A stretch of DNA of 64,000 nt from Pseudoflavitalea sp. G-6-1-2 (lineage in GTDB: Bacteria; Bacteroidota; Bacteroidia; Chitinophagales; Chitinophagaceae), in the NCBI RefSeq assembly GCF_012927185.1, contig NZ_JABBGB010000001.1, positions 434,001 through 498,000 of the forward strand, given 5' to 3'. Position numbers and translations under genes: made by a program. Positions 17,653 through 26,204 of the stretch are shown here, piece after piece; position 1 is the stretch's first letter; the number at the start of each line of letters is the position of its first letter. Under the pieces are notes generated by a model. That model saw only the letters and a program-made list of their open reading frames with translations, was not told the DNA's origin and made no database searches.

Positions 17653-18660
17653 ATGAAAGCAGTACAGTTGAGACAGTTCGGCATTGAACATTTGCATTTG
17701 ACCAAACTGGATACGCCTGAATTCGGAGACAATGAAGTATTGGTACGCACAACTGCAGTAGCGTTAGAGTATCATGATCTGCTCGTAGTGGAAAACCTTA
17801 TTCCTTTCGGCATTTCGCTTCCGCATGTTCCGGCAACGGAAGCAGTGGGAATTGTAGAGGAAGCAGGATGCAAGGTTACGCGCTGGAAAAAAGGAGATCG
17901 CGTGATCATTCCATTCATTCCGAGATGGGAAGCAGGGCACAACACACCCCATCACGATGAACTAAGAACCGGATTCTCCGCTCCCGGTGTTCTCGCAGAA
18001 TTCACTGTGCAGCCGGAAAACACACTCGTGCGCACGCCCTCAAACTTAACAGATGCAGAAGCTGCCCCCCTTTCTGTTGGCGGATTGACCGTCTGGGCGG
18101 TACTCGCAGAACAGGCGAATATCCGTGCAGGGCAAACTATTCTCGTACAGGGAACCGGAGGTGTTTCACTGATTGCATTGCAGATAGCCAAAATGTTCGG
18201 ACTGAAAGTGATTGCCACTACCAGCAGCAAAGAGAAGGAACAAAAGCTGCGCACACTCGGCGCCGATGAAGTAATCAATTATACGGAGCATCCGGAGTGG
18301 AGCAAAGAAGTGAAACGATTAACCGGAGGAATTGGAGTTGATGTAACACTCGATGTGGCAGGCACAGCCACCATTGCGCAAAGCATCCTTTCGGTGAAGA
18401 AACATGGCTTTGTCGGATTGATCGGTTTACTCACAGGTACCCAGCTCAACATCGATATCATTCCACTTATCACCAATTACCTGAGACTGCAATCTTACTC
18501 TGTTGGCAATGCCGCGCAGCTGACGGATTTTGTTCAGGCCATCGAAAAAAACAATCTGAAACCTGTGATAGATAGCGTGTACCCGCTCGATAAAGTGCAG
18601 AACGCATTCTATCGTTTCAAAGCAGGAGATGTATTCGGCAAAATTGTGATCCAGTTCTGA
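17653..18660 (+). CDS. zinc-independent medium-chain NAD(P)-dependent dehydrogenase/quinone reductase
   Basis: A 335-residue MDR protein: GroES-like N-terminal domain (about 1-125) and Rossmann domain (about 130-280) with the nucleotide loop 'GTGGVS' at 167-172. The catalytic zinc cysteine position in the N-terminal domain reads 'ALEYHDL', and the four-cysteine structural zinc loop is absent, so the enzyme is likely zinc-free, as quinone oxidoreductases are. Substrate cannot be deduced. It is divergent from the kdp operon and convergent with the sigma-54 activator, whose stop is three bases away. Confidence 0.87.
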   Translation: MKAVQLRQFGIEHLHLTKLDTPEFGDNEVLVRTTAVALEYHDLLVVENLIPFGISLPHVPATEAVGIVEEAGCKVTRWKKGDRVIIPFIPRWEAGHNTPHHDELRTGFSAPGVLAEFTVQPENTLVRTPSNLTDAEAAPLSVGGLTVWAVLAEQANIRAGQTILVQGTGGVSLIALQIAKMFGLKVIATTSSKEKEQKLRTLGADEVINYTEHPEWSKEVKRLTGGIGVDVTLDVAGTATIAQSILSVKKHGFVGLIGLLTGTQLNIDIIPLITNYLRLQSYSVGNAAQLTDFVQAIEKNNLKPVIDSVYPLDKVQNAFYRFKAGDVFGKIVIQF

Positions 18661-18663
18661 GGA

Positions 18664-20013
18664 TCAGCTGAGATGGTATTCTTCGATCTTGCGATAGAGT
18701 GTAGTGAGACCGATGTTCAGCAATTTAGCCGCTTCGGTTTTGTTGCCTTTTGTATGATTGAGCACCCGCTGAATATGCAGCTTCTCCACGCTTGCCAGTG
18801 AGAAGGCAGAGAGTGTATGCCCCTCTTCTGAAACAGAGACTGCCTGCTGGAGATCGAGCGGGAGATTGTCTACGGTAAGTTCGGTTCCATCAGCGAGAAT
18901 TACAGATCGTTCCATTACGTTCTTCAGTTCGCGGATATTTCCTTTCCATGAATGACGCTTCAGGTGTTCGACAAAATCTTTACTCATGCCAGTGATACGG
19001 GCATTTGTTTTGGCTGCAAATAGAGATAGATAATGTGATGCCAGTGCAGGGATATCTTCTTTTCTGTTGTTCAAAGAAGGGAGCTGTATAGTGAAAACGT
19101 TGAGACGATAATAGAGGTCTTCGCGGAAGCGGCCTGCATCTGCTTCTTCCTGCAATCCGCGGTTAGTGGCTGCGATGATGCGCACATTTACGCGGGTAGG
19201 TTTTGTATCACCCACTTTAATGAATTCGTTCGTTTCGAGAACACGAAGCAGTTTGCTTTGGAGATCGATATGCATTTCGCCGATCTCGTCGAGAAAGAGC
19301 GTGCCGTTGTGCGCTTCTTCGATCAGTCCTTTTTTATCTTTCATTGCACCGGTGAAGGCTCCGGCTTTATGGCCGAACAATTCGCTCTCCAGCAGGTCTT
19401 TGGTGAAAGCGCTGCAATTCAGTGGCATAAAGGGTTGTGTAGCACGCTTGCTGCCATTGTGAATAGCCTGGGCAAATACCTCTTTGCCTGTTCCGGTTTC
19501 GCCGAGCAGCAACACAGTAGCATCCGTAGGTGCCACTTTCTTTGCTAAAGCAATCGCTTCTTTGATGCTGGCAGATGAGCCGATGATATTTTCAAATCCG
19601 TATCTCTTGCCAACCTGTTGCTCCAGTTGTGCAACACGTTGTCTCAGTTTCACCTGCTCCATGGCGCGGTTGAGGAGCGGAATTATTTTGTCGTTATCAT
19701 CTCCTTTGGTGATGTAGTCGAAGGCGCCATTTTTCATGGCCTGAACGCCATCAGGGATATTGCCGTAGGCAGTGAGCAGTATAATTTCTGTACCGGGATA
19801 TTTCGCATGAACAGTGGCTGCGTATGCAACACCGCTGCCGTCGGGAAGTTTTACATCGCTCAGAACAACATCGATCGATTCGCGCTCCAGCAGTTTGCCT
19901 GCAGATTTCAGGTCAGCTGCTTCGAACACCTGGAAGCCTTCCAGACTGATGATGCGTTTAAGAAGACTGCGGAGTTTTTCCTCGTCGTCGATCAAAAGAA
20001 TATTTCCTGACAT
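18664..20013 (-). CDS. NtrC-family sigma-54-dependent response regulator
   Basis: A 449-residue regulator with three domains: receiver (1-120, phosphoacceptor Asp53 in 'VVLSDVKLP'), AAA+ sigma-54 interaction domain (about 141-370, Walker A 'GETGTGKE' at 171-178 and the sigma-54 contact loop 'GAFTGA' at 218-223), and a Fis-type helix-turn-helix ('NKTEAAKLLNIGLTTLYRKI') at the end. It contacts sigma-54 polymerase from enhancer sites after phosphorylation. No dedicated kinase gene adjoins it; the orphan kinase at 8718-10412 in the kdp operon is the best candidate partner. It starts 24 bases after the secreted glycosidase gene and may share its transcript. Confidence 0.93.
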   Translation of the reverse strand: MSGNILLIDDEEKLRSLLKRIISLEGFQVFEAADLKSAGKLLERESIDVVLSDVKLPDGSGVAYAATVHAKYPGTEIILLTAYGNIPDGVQAMKNGAFDYITKGDDNDKIIPLLNRAMEQVKLRQRVAQLEQQVGKRYGFENIIGSSASIKEAIALAKKVAPTDATVLLLGETGTGKEVFAQAIHNGSKRATQPFMPLNCSAFTKDLLESELFGHKAGAFTGAMKDKKGLIEEAHNGTLFLDEIGEMHIDLQSKLLRVLETNEFIKVGDTKPTRVNVRIIAATNRGLQEEADAGRFREDLYYRLNVFTIQLPSLNNRKEDIPALASHYLSLFAAKTNARITGMSKDFVEHLKRHSWKGNIRELKNVMERSVILADGTELTVDNLPLDLQQAVSVSEEGHTLSAFSLASVEKLHIQRVLNHTKGNKTEAAKLLNIGLTTLYRKIEEYHLS

Positions 20014-20037
20014 GAGAACAAAACTACAGGTTTCGTA

Positions 20038-21960
20038 TCATCTCCCAATCACCAGTTTTTCGGTGATGATGAAGAAATCGGCTTCGAACCTGCAGATGTA
20101 AGTTCCGGAAGCTAGTCTCTGCGTGAGTTCCAGCGGAACGGTATATGTACCTCTGGTGTAAGCTTTGCTGCCGATTGGCATGCCTATGTATTTACCATCC
20201 GCTGCGTAAATGGTTACCTTAACAGTTGCAGGTTCACTGAGGGTAAAACGCATCTTGGTTATATCACGGGTGGGATTGGGGAAAAGTCGGAAGCCGACCT
20301 CATGCGCGGGATCTGGCCTGTTACCCGGTTGTTCAGGAATTGGCAGCACCTGAAAAGAACCCGACAAAAAGATAGGAGTACCTGTCAGTGCAATGCCGGC
20401 GGAACTGGTGGTGGTTGTAACATTCGATTCGGTGAAGTTCCATTCGCGTTTATTGAACTTCGGTCCAACGTTCATTGCAGATGGAAAAGAATACGTTGCA
20501 TTTGCCGATTCAGAATTGTCTGCGCTGGTTTTGGCCCAAAGCACATAGGTGTATTCTCCTTTGCTGTCTTTGAATGCAGCCCCGTCCACATTTGCAGGGA
20601 GATTCATTGCAGTGGTTTTTGTGGCATCATAAACAGCACCGCGAAGCAGGTCTGATGTGGTTTTGAAAGCAATGCCTTCAGGGTTGTATTGTTGTTTGTA
20701 AACGCCGCCATTGGTACGGGGCCCGGCACCTTCGAGTTTCTGATAGAGTCCCATCGTTTGAAATCCATCGGTAGCTTCTGCCAGTGTTTTGGAATCGCCG
20801 AGTACGAAAGTGTAGTATTGCCTGATGTCGTTTTTCTGGCTGAGCACGAGGGCTTTGATCATATAGTTGCGTTGAGCATCAGGGGAGCCAATCATATTAC
20901 TGAAGCTCTTCTTCGGAATATTGTTCTCTGTGCAGATAAATAGCTTTTTCGGATATGTAGTTCCGTTATATCCATACGTAGCCAGTACTGCTTCGAAGTT
21001 TTTCTTCAGTTGCACATATTCAGATACTGCAGCATCGGAGTGACGTTTGTACACCCATCCTCCCCCATTGGCATCGCTCCAGGTGGCGAGGTTGAACATG
21101 GGATAGCTGTGATAACTGAGCACATCGAAATAAGCACCTCCCTTCAATGGATAATCTGTGGAAACCGCGCCATTAGCGGGATTGTCGGTATTCCGGAGGA
21201 TTGCGTCGAGGAAGCTGATATAACCCAGACCGCCTGTAGTTACATAGGCTGTGGGATCTACTGATTTGATCACTTCATAACTGATGCGCAGCATACGGAT
21301 GTAATGAAAGATCGGCGCCTTCATGTTAGGCAGGTCGCAGGGAGGCGGATTGTTTTCCCACCAGTTGCCCGCTTCTCCTTTCTTCTTCCATCCATTGCCT
21401 GCATTATCGTAGTCGGGTTCGTTTACGATCTCCCAGAACTTTACATAGTTTTTGTAAAGCATCACTGTTTTGTAAACGTAGAGAGCATAGTAGTTGTTGT
21501 CGTTTACAGGTGTGCCATTGGCGCCTCCGTCCCAGATGGGTTCGTACATATTTTTGAAGAGCTTCGATTCATCGGCGCATCCGGCATATTTGTTATTGTC
21601 TTTATGAGCCGCGGAAGGTTCGCCGAGAAAAACGGTATTGTCGAGCACTCCAAGAGATGCATAGTGTTTAAATTCTGCTACGCGAATGTCGTAGCTCCAG
21701 GATTCGAGAAAGTTTTCGGGAAGTGGCGGTCTGAAGGTTTTGGATCCCACCCCTTTCACTTTTTGAGCGGGGTTGCCAGCCGCAATGTCTGCGATGGTCT
21801 TATCATCCCATGATGATCCGTAGTATCCGCCATTGGTGCCGTACATGAACTTACCGTTGTATGCGGGAACCGTGTTATTGGCAGTAGTTTTAACCTGAGC
21901 GGAAAGCCGGCCACAGATCAGGAGAACTGCCGCCAGGCAAAAGAGTAATTGGTGTTTCAT
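20038..21960 (-). CDS. secreted clan GH-A-like glycosidase with type IX secretion sorting domain
   Basis: A 640-residue protein with a signal peptide (1-21, '...GRLSAQ'). The catalytic region shows 'FWEIVNEPDYDN' with Glu181 as candidate acid/base and 'KLFICTENN' with Glu345 as candidate nucleophile, the two Glu arrangement of TIM-barrel clan GH-A enzymes. 'DVLSYHSYP' between them fits the same fold. The last about 80 residues ('FRLFPNPTRDITKMRFTLSE' and 'LASGTYICRFEA') are a Por secretion C-terminal sorting domain. The exact GH family and substrate are not recognisable. It ends 24 bases before the sigma-54 regulator gene. Confidence 0.8.
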   Translation of the reverse strand: MKHQLLFCLAAVLLICGRLSAQVKTTANNTVPAYNGKFMYGTNGGYYGSSWDDKTIADIAAGNPAQKVKGVGSKTFRPPLPENFLESWSYDIRVAEFKHYASLGVLDNTVFLGEPSAAHKDNNKYAGCADESKLFKNMYEPIWDGGANGTPVNDNNYYALYVYKTVMLYKNYVKFWEIVNEPDYDNAGNGWKKKGEAGNWWENNPPPCDLPNMKAPIFHYIRMLRISYEVIKSVDPTAYVTTGGLGYISFLDAILRNTDNPANGAVSTDYPLKGGAYFDVLSYHSYPMFNLATWSDANGGGWVYKRHSDAAVSEYVQLKKNFEAVLATYGYNGTTYPKKLFICTENNIPKKSFSNMIGSPDAQRNYMIKALVLSQKNDIRQYYTFVLGDSKTLAEATDGFQTMGLYQKLEGAGPRTNGGVYKQQYNPEGIAFKTTSDLLRGAVYDATKTTAMNLPANVDGAAFKDSKGEYTYVLWAKTSADNSESANATYSFPSAMNVGPKFNKREWNFTESNVTTTTSSAGIALTGTPIFLSGSFQVLPIPEQPGNRPDPAHEVGFRLFPNPTRDITKMRFTLSEPATVKVTIYAADGKYIGMPIGSKAYTRGTYTVPLELTQRLASGTYICRFEADFFIITEKLVIGR

Positions 21961-22112
21961 AAGACTTTACTTCACTGTTCGTGTACAGGATTACCGCAGG
22001 GTGGATCAATTACTCTGCCAAAAGGATATAACATATGTCAAAAAAATGAAGGAAAACGCTCATATGAGCAAATTGAAGACGCTGCCGTCAGAAGATGGTG
22101 GTGAAGCGGGTA

Positions 22113-22649
22113 TCAGACGGTAGTTCCGCGCGCTTCGGCCCAGGCTTTCACTTTGGGGAAGGCGATTCGAAACCAGGAAGTGTATTTGCGGGGATGGGTT
22201 TCGAGCGACTGACTGATATCCTCCAGGGTTTTGTAACAAAAATCCTGTACTTCATCGGGGTTGGGCTTTATGGCCTGTTCATATACGCCCGTGAATACAT
22301 GATCGAATTCGTGCTCAGTTAGCCCGTTGTCGAATTCCGTGATGTAGGTGAAATGGAAGATCTTTTCCAGTGGTGCAGTGAAACCAAGTTCTTCGTTCAG
22401 CCTGCGGATTGCAGCTGCCTCGGTAGCTTCTCCGGGAAAAGGATGGCTGCAGCAGGCATTGGTCCATAATCCGGCACTGTGGTATTTGCTGAGAGCGCGC
22501 TGCTGCAGGAGCATTTCTCCTTTGCTGTTGAAGATAAATACGCTGAAAGCGCGATGCAGCAGGGCTTTGCGGTGAGCTTCCATTTTTTCCATCGTTCCGA
22601 TGGGCTCATCCTGTTCGTTCACCAGTATTACTTCCTGCGTGCTGATCAT
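22113..22649 (-). CDS. idi: isopentenyl-diphosphate delta-isomerase, type 1
   Basis: A 178-residue Nudix-fold enzyme. Cys67 in 'WTNACCSHP' and the Glu residues of 'TEHEFDHVF' are the catalytic pair region; 'RRLNEELGF' is the modified Nudix helix. It interconverts isopentenyl and dimethylallyl diphosphate, the branch step into isoprenoids, quinones and carotenoids. Length is normal. It follows an ECF sigma factor and a CarH-like regulator on the same strand, although a strong terminator at 22712-22760 separates it from the sigma gene, so it probably has its own promoter. Confidence 0.95.
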   Translation of the reverse strand: MISTQEVILVNEQDEPIGTMEKMEAHRKALLHRAFSVFIFNSKGEMLLQQRALSKYHSAGLWTNACCSHPFPGEATEAAAIRRLNEELGFTAPLEKIFHFTYITEFDNGLTEHEFDHVFTGVYEQAIKPNPDEVQDFCYKTLEDISQSLETHPRKYTSWFRIAFPKVKAWAEARGTTV

Positions 22650-22711
22650 GCTGCAATTTAAGGTAAAAGAGGCAAAGGCCGCGGGTACTGCTGCGGTTCA
22701 GACAGGTTATG

Positions 22712-22760
22712 AAAAACAAAAAGGCGCGATGTAGCCGGGTACTCCGGCTGTATCGCGCCT
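22712..22760 (-). terminator. strong rho-independent terminator of the ECF sigma gene
   Basis: A nearly unbroken 17-pair stem: AGGCGCGAT and AGCCGG on one side pair with CCGGCT and ATCGCGCCT on the other through two G-T pairs, with a five-base loop (22722-22760). On the minus strand it is followed by a TTTTTGTTTTT tract (22712-22722), 39 bases past the stop of the sigma gene. Confidence 0.9.
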
Positions 22761-22798
22761 GCAATATGATTGCTGCGTAAAACGCTTACACGTAGAAA

Positions 22799-23299
22799 TT
22801 AGAATCTATTGATCTGTGTTTTCAACAGTTTGCGTGCAAAGTGAATACGGCTTTTGATAGTTCCCAACGGTTCATCGAGCATCTCTGCTATCTCGTGATA
22901 TTTGAACCCATCGAAATAAAGAAGAAATGGGTTTCTGAAAATTTCAGGAAGATTGTGAATAGCTCCCTGAATATCTTTTAGCTGGAGATTTCCTTCTGCT
23001 CCATTGAGAGTAACTGCCTGACTCTGATTGATCAGAAAATCATTGGGTGTTGCATCAAAGATTACATTCTGCTTTACCTTCCTGCGATAATTATTGATGA
23101 AAATATTTCGCATGATGGTGTACAGCCAGGCCTTAATGTTCGTTCCTACGTTGTACTTATCCTTATTGGCCAAAGCCCTGTATAAAGTCTCCTGAAACAA
23201 GTCTTTAGCCGCTTCTGAATCCCTGGTGAGAGTAATTGCAAATGGCTTGAGAAAGTCTGCATTCTTCACCAGCATTTGGTTAAATTCTATCGTCGACAT
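22799..23299 (-). CDS. ECF-type RNA polymerase sigma factor
   Basis: A 166-residue sigma-70 family factor with only region 2 (about 10-75, 'DLFQETLYRALANKDKY' and 'WLYTIMRNIFINNYRR') and region 4 (about 110-160, 'GFKYHEIAEMLDEPLGTIKS'). No anti-sigma gene adjoins it. The neighbouring CarH-like MerR gene, upstream on the same strand, suggests that the regulator controls its expression, as in light-induced carotenoid systems. A TAAATTTG promoter box lies 28 bases upstream, with a TTAACGTTAA palindrome over the -33 region. A very strong terminator ends the gene. Confidence 0.93.
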   Translation of the reverse strand: MSTIEFNQMLVKNADFLKPFAITLTRDSEAAKDLFQETLYRALANKDKYNVGTNIKAWLYTIMRNIFINNYRRKVKQNVIFDATPNDFLINQSQAVTLNGAEGNLQLKDIQGAIHNLPEIFRNPFLLYFDGFKYHEIAEMLDEPLGTIKSRIHFARKLLKTQINRF

Positions 23300-23327
23300 G
23301 GCTCAAGGTGTTTAAATAATTACGATA

Positions 23328-23362
23328 CAAATTTAAACATAGATTGGCAGACTTAACGTTAA
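23328..23362 (-). promoter_or_regulatory. ECF sigma promoter overlapped by a TTAACGTTAA palindrome
   Basis: Minus-strand TAAATTTG (23335-23328) matches TAnnTTTG exactly. A perfect 10-base palindrome, TTAACGTTAA (23353-23362), begins 18 bases upstream, just where the -33 element should be; a repressor there would block initiation. The GTTAA core recurs in the palindrome upstream of the MerR gene (24355-24366). Confidence 0.45.
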
Positions 23363-23411
23363 CTGTTCAGGGGAATATGTTAAAATGTCCAACAGACGCA
23401 TTATCAGATTG

Positions 23412-24296
23412 TTACAGAGCAGAAACAAACTCCATAACTTCCTGTAAACTACGCTTGTACTGAACGTTTGAAAAGGCTTTCCGGGGGCAGCAGGCAGACA
23501 GTTGTCCGGAGATGATCAGCTTTGAGTGGGGGATGGTCTGATTGAACTGAGAAAGGAACTTATCGATGTTGAAATTGGGCGGCACGCTGGTGAGGTGCGT
23601 AAGCAGGTAATCCGGCTTTTTGGCAGCTACCAGAAACTCCATATCACGTACAGGCACATCCGAACCCAGATACAGCACCTGCACACCTTTGCTCTTCAGC
23701 AAATAGTAGAGATATAGCAATCCCAGTTCGTGATACTCTCCTTCGGGAAGAAAGAGCACCACCATTTTATCGGAGTGCACACTTGAATGCACATTTTCAA
23801 TTCCGACAATCAGTTTCTGGCGAATGATATTGGCAACAAGATGTTCCTGTGCAGGGTGGATAAAGTTGGTCATCCAAAGTATCCCTATCTTATCGAGGAA
23901 CGGAAACATCAGCTGGGTAATGGTACGTTCAATTCCGCGCAGCCGGATATAATGATTCAGCACTTCTTCAAACTGCACAATATCGAGGTCTACCATGTAT
24001 TGCACCAGATCGTTCACAAGCCGCTCCTGCTGCGCTTCTGCATGAGAAAGGTCGATGATCTTCTGCCTCATTTCTTCGGCGCTCATTTTGTCGATATGCG
24101 AAATCTTATAGCCGTATTTATTGAGCAATGCGATGTTCAGAACGGCTTTGAGCTCATCGGTAGTGTAATAGCGTATATTGGTCTCCGTTCGTTTAGGTTT
24201 GAGGAACGAATACCGCTGCTCCCAGATCCGGATGGTGTGAGCCTTTATCCCAGACAGATTCTCAAGGTCTTTGATGGTAAATACGTTCACAGGCAA
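23412..24296 (-). CDS. CarH-like MerR regulator with cobalamin-binding photoreceptor domain
   Basis: A 294-residue protein: MerR helix-turn-helix (1-70, 'LSGIKAHTIRIWEQRY'), a four-helix cap (about 90-165) and a Rossmann-like B12 domain (about 175-290). The cap carries the light-sensing signature W-x9-EH (Trp141, Glu151-His152). The cobalamin ligand motif reads Glu187-x-His189-xx-Gly192, the E-x-H-xx-G form I associate with CarH/CarA. Such proteins repress as adenosylcobalamin-bound tetramers in the dark. No ATG is available: the start is TTG (24296) or GTG (24290). It precedes the ECF sigma gene by 112 bases. Light control is inferred, not shown. Confidence 0.85.
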   Translation of the reverse strand: MPVNVFTIKDLENLSGIKAHTIRIWEQRYSFLKPKRTETNIRYYTTDELKAVLNIALLNKYGYKISHIDKMSAEEMRQKIIDLSHAEAQQERLVNDLVQYMVDLDIVQFEEVLNHYIRLRGIERTITQLMFPFLDKIGILWMTNFIHPAQEHLVANIIRQKLIVGIENVHSSVHSDKMVVLFLPEGEYHELGLLYLYYLLKSKGVQVLYLGSDVPVRDMEFLVAAKKPDYLLTHLTSVPPNFNIDKFLSQFNQTIPHSKLIISGQLSACCPRKAFSNVQYKRSLQEVMEFVSAL

Positions 24297-24351
24297 ACTG
24301 TTTTGTGTACAGAGATACTACAGGTAAGATATGTTAATTGTTTAAGATCTG

Positions 24352-24391
24352 AGCTGAGTTAACTCAACCGAAAAGTTGAGCAGCCTCAGCT
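24352..24391. promoter_or_regulatory. nested inverted repeat with TGAGTTAACTCA palindrome
   Basis: TGAGTTAACTCA (24355-24366) is a perfect 12-base palindrome. It overlaps a larger stem with arms AGCTGAG (24352-24358) and CTCAGCT (24385-24391) and an inner CTCAAC/GTTGAG stem (24363-24368, 24375-24380). The site lies between the 3' end of the polysaccharide locus and the 5' end of the MerR gene. No T tract follows, so an operator is at least as likely as a terminator. Confidence 0.4.
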
Positions 24392-24464
24392 ATAAATACA
24401 ATAACTAACAGATTTACAATGCAGTGAGTAAATCCATCGCTGATACTATGTGATTGAAGTTTAT

Positions 24465-25208
24465 CTAAAACTGAATAGTGGGATTGAGCAGTCTGCCAGC
24501 GTCGAGCAGCTGTTTGGCAATGTCTGTAAGTTGTGGTGAGGAACGAAGCGCTTCCAGATGCCGGTGATGATGAAGATCGGTACCCAGCAGGTCTACGAAC
24601 TGCTTTTTGAGTAGATATTGTGCGAGCTCGTTGGCTACTTTGCCATAGTAGTTGGTAAGAGAAAGCAGGTTCAACTGAAAATAACATCCTGCGCTTTTCA
24701 GCTCATCGTACATTCCCTTGTTGCCAGACAAATAAGTATATCGCTCAGGATGAGCCAGCACTGGCTGGTATCCTTTTATCTGAAGAGCAAACAGTTTTTC
24801 TTTGAGATCCATCGGAGGTACGAGGAAACTGAATTCTACAAGTACCCAATTGTCGCGGATGGTGAGAAGTGGACTATCGTTTCTGAGCAGTTCGTCCATG
24901 TGATCGTCCAGATAATATTCTGCCGCCGCTTTGAGTGGCGGATGGCTCGTATCGGTCATGGATATCCGAAGTTCTTCTTTTGCCGTAGCTATCGTCTCAT
25001 TGGTATTCTTGTACATATCCCAGAGGATATGCGGAGTTGTAACCAGGCGGCTGAAACCGAGATCCTGCAAACCTGCAATCAATTCGGCTGAAACAGTGGT
25101 ATCGGGTGATCCGTCATCGATACCAGGCAACAGATGCGAGTGCATGTCTGTTGCTATTTCGCTGAGGTCAACTACACCTTTTTGTTTCTTTTTGAATATC
25201 GAGAACAT
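24465..25208 (-). CDS. CpsB/YwqE-type tyrosine-protein phosphatase (PHP fold)
   Basis: A 247-residue PHP-domain phosphatase. 'TDMHSHLLPGIDDG' (His23, His25) and the later 'LAHPERY' and 'GTDLHHH' supply the metal-binding residues. Members remove phosphate from the C-terminal tyrosines of capsule kinases. A fitting substrate, the Tyr-rich tail of Wzc, is encoded at 54418-56832 about 30 kb upstream in the same locus. The gene is the last of the polysaccharide cluster, 25 bases behind fcl. Confidence 0.9.
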   Translation of the reverse strand: MFSIFKKKQKGVVDLSEIATDMHSHLLPGIDDGSPDTTVSAELIAGLQDLGFSRLVTTPHILWDMYKNTNETIATAKEELRISMTDTSHPPLKAAAEYYLDDHMDELLRNDSPLLTIRDNWVLVEFSFLVPPMDLKEKLFALQIKGYQPVLAHPERYTYLSGNKGMYDELKSAGCYFQLNLLSLTNYYGKVANELAQYLLKKQFVDLLGTDLHHHRHLEALRSSPQLTDIAKQLLDAGRLLNPTIQF

Positions 25209-25233
25209 GGTGGAATAGGAATCTGGTTTAAAA

Positions 25234-26178
25234 CTAAACTAAGGCTTCGGAATGCTGTATGAAATCACTGTAAACTTTTTGAATGCCTTCTCTGAGTTCG
25301 ATCGTATGTTTCCATCCAAGCTGATGCAGTTTGCTTACATCCATCAGTTTGCGTGGTGTTCCATCTGGTTTGGAGAGGTCGTGTTCAATTGTTCCTTCAT
25401 ACCCTACAATGTCTTTGATCATCAGGGCAAGCTCTTTGATGGAGAGATCCTCGCCGGTACCGATGTTCACAAAGCCTTCCTCATTATAGTTTTCCATGAG
25501 AAAGCAGCAGGCTTCAGCCAGATCATCGGCATGCAGGAACTCCCGCTTTGGTTCGCCGGTTCCCCACATGATTACTGAAGCTGCACCATTGATCTTCGCC
25601 TCGTGGAATTTTCTGATGAGCGCAGGCAATACATGCGAGTTATTCAAATCGTAATTATCGTTCCGGCCATACAGGTTGGTAGGCATTACGGATATGAAAT
25701 TACATCCATACTGCGAGCGGTAAGCATCGCACATTTTGATACCTGCAATCTTTGCTATTGCATATGGCTCATTTGTTGGCTCCAGCAATCCTGAGAGCAG
25801 GTATTCTTCTTTCAGCGGCTGCGGGGCCATTTTGGGATATATGCAGGATGAACCGAGGAACATCAGTTTTTTTACGCCATTCACATACGCTGCATGTATC
25901 ACATTGTTCTGGATCATGATATTGTCGTAGATGAATTCTGCACGATAAGTATTGTTGGCAACAATGCCACCAACTTTCGCAGCTGCAAGAAAAACATAAT
26001 CGGGTTTTTCCGCAGCAAAGAAATCATTTACTGCCTGCTGATTGCGGAGATCAACTTCGGAAGAAGTTCGCTGCACCAGATTCTGATATCCCTTCTCTTT
26101 CAATCTGGCGGTAATCGCCGATCCCACCATTCCACGGTGACCAGCTACATATATTTTTGCTGATTGTTCCATATTCAT
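25234..26178 (-). CDS. fcl: GDP-L-fucose synthase
   Basis: A 314-residue extended short-chain dehydrogenase. The NADP loop is 'GHRGMVGSA', the catalytic Ser lies in 'LGSSCIYP' and the Tyr-Lys pair in '[11 protein letters not shown]'. It performs the epimerase-reductase step from GDP-4-keto-6-deoxy-D-mannose to GDP-L-fucose. Together with the adjacent gmd, 26 bases upstream, it makes GDP-L-fucose from GDP-mannose, so fucose is a likely component of the surface glycan. GDP-mannose synthesis genes are not in the window. Confidence 0.96.
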   Translation of the reverse strand: MNMEQSAKIYVAGHRGMVGSAITARLKEKGYQNLVQRTSSEVDLRNQQAVNDFFAAEKPDYVFLAAAKVGGIVANNTYRAEFIYDNIMIQNNVIHAAYVNGVKKLMFLGSSCIYPKMAPQPLKEEYLLSGLLEPTNEPYAIAKIAGIKMCDAYRSQYGCNFISVMPTNLYGRNDNYDLNNSHVLPALIRKFHEAKINGAASVIMWGTGEPKREFLHADDLAEACCFLMENYNEEGFVNIGTGEDLSIKELALMIKDIVGYEGTIEHDLSKPDGTPRKLMDVSKLHQLGWKHTIELREGIQKVYSDFIQHSEALV

Positions 26179-26204
26179 TTATTACAGCTCGGTGTACAAA
26201 TTGT

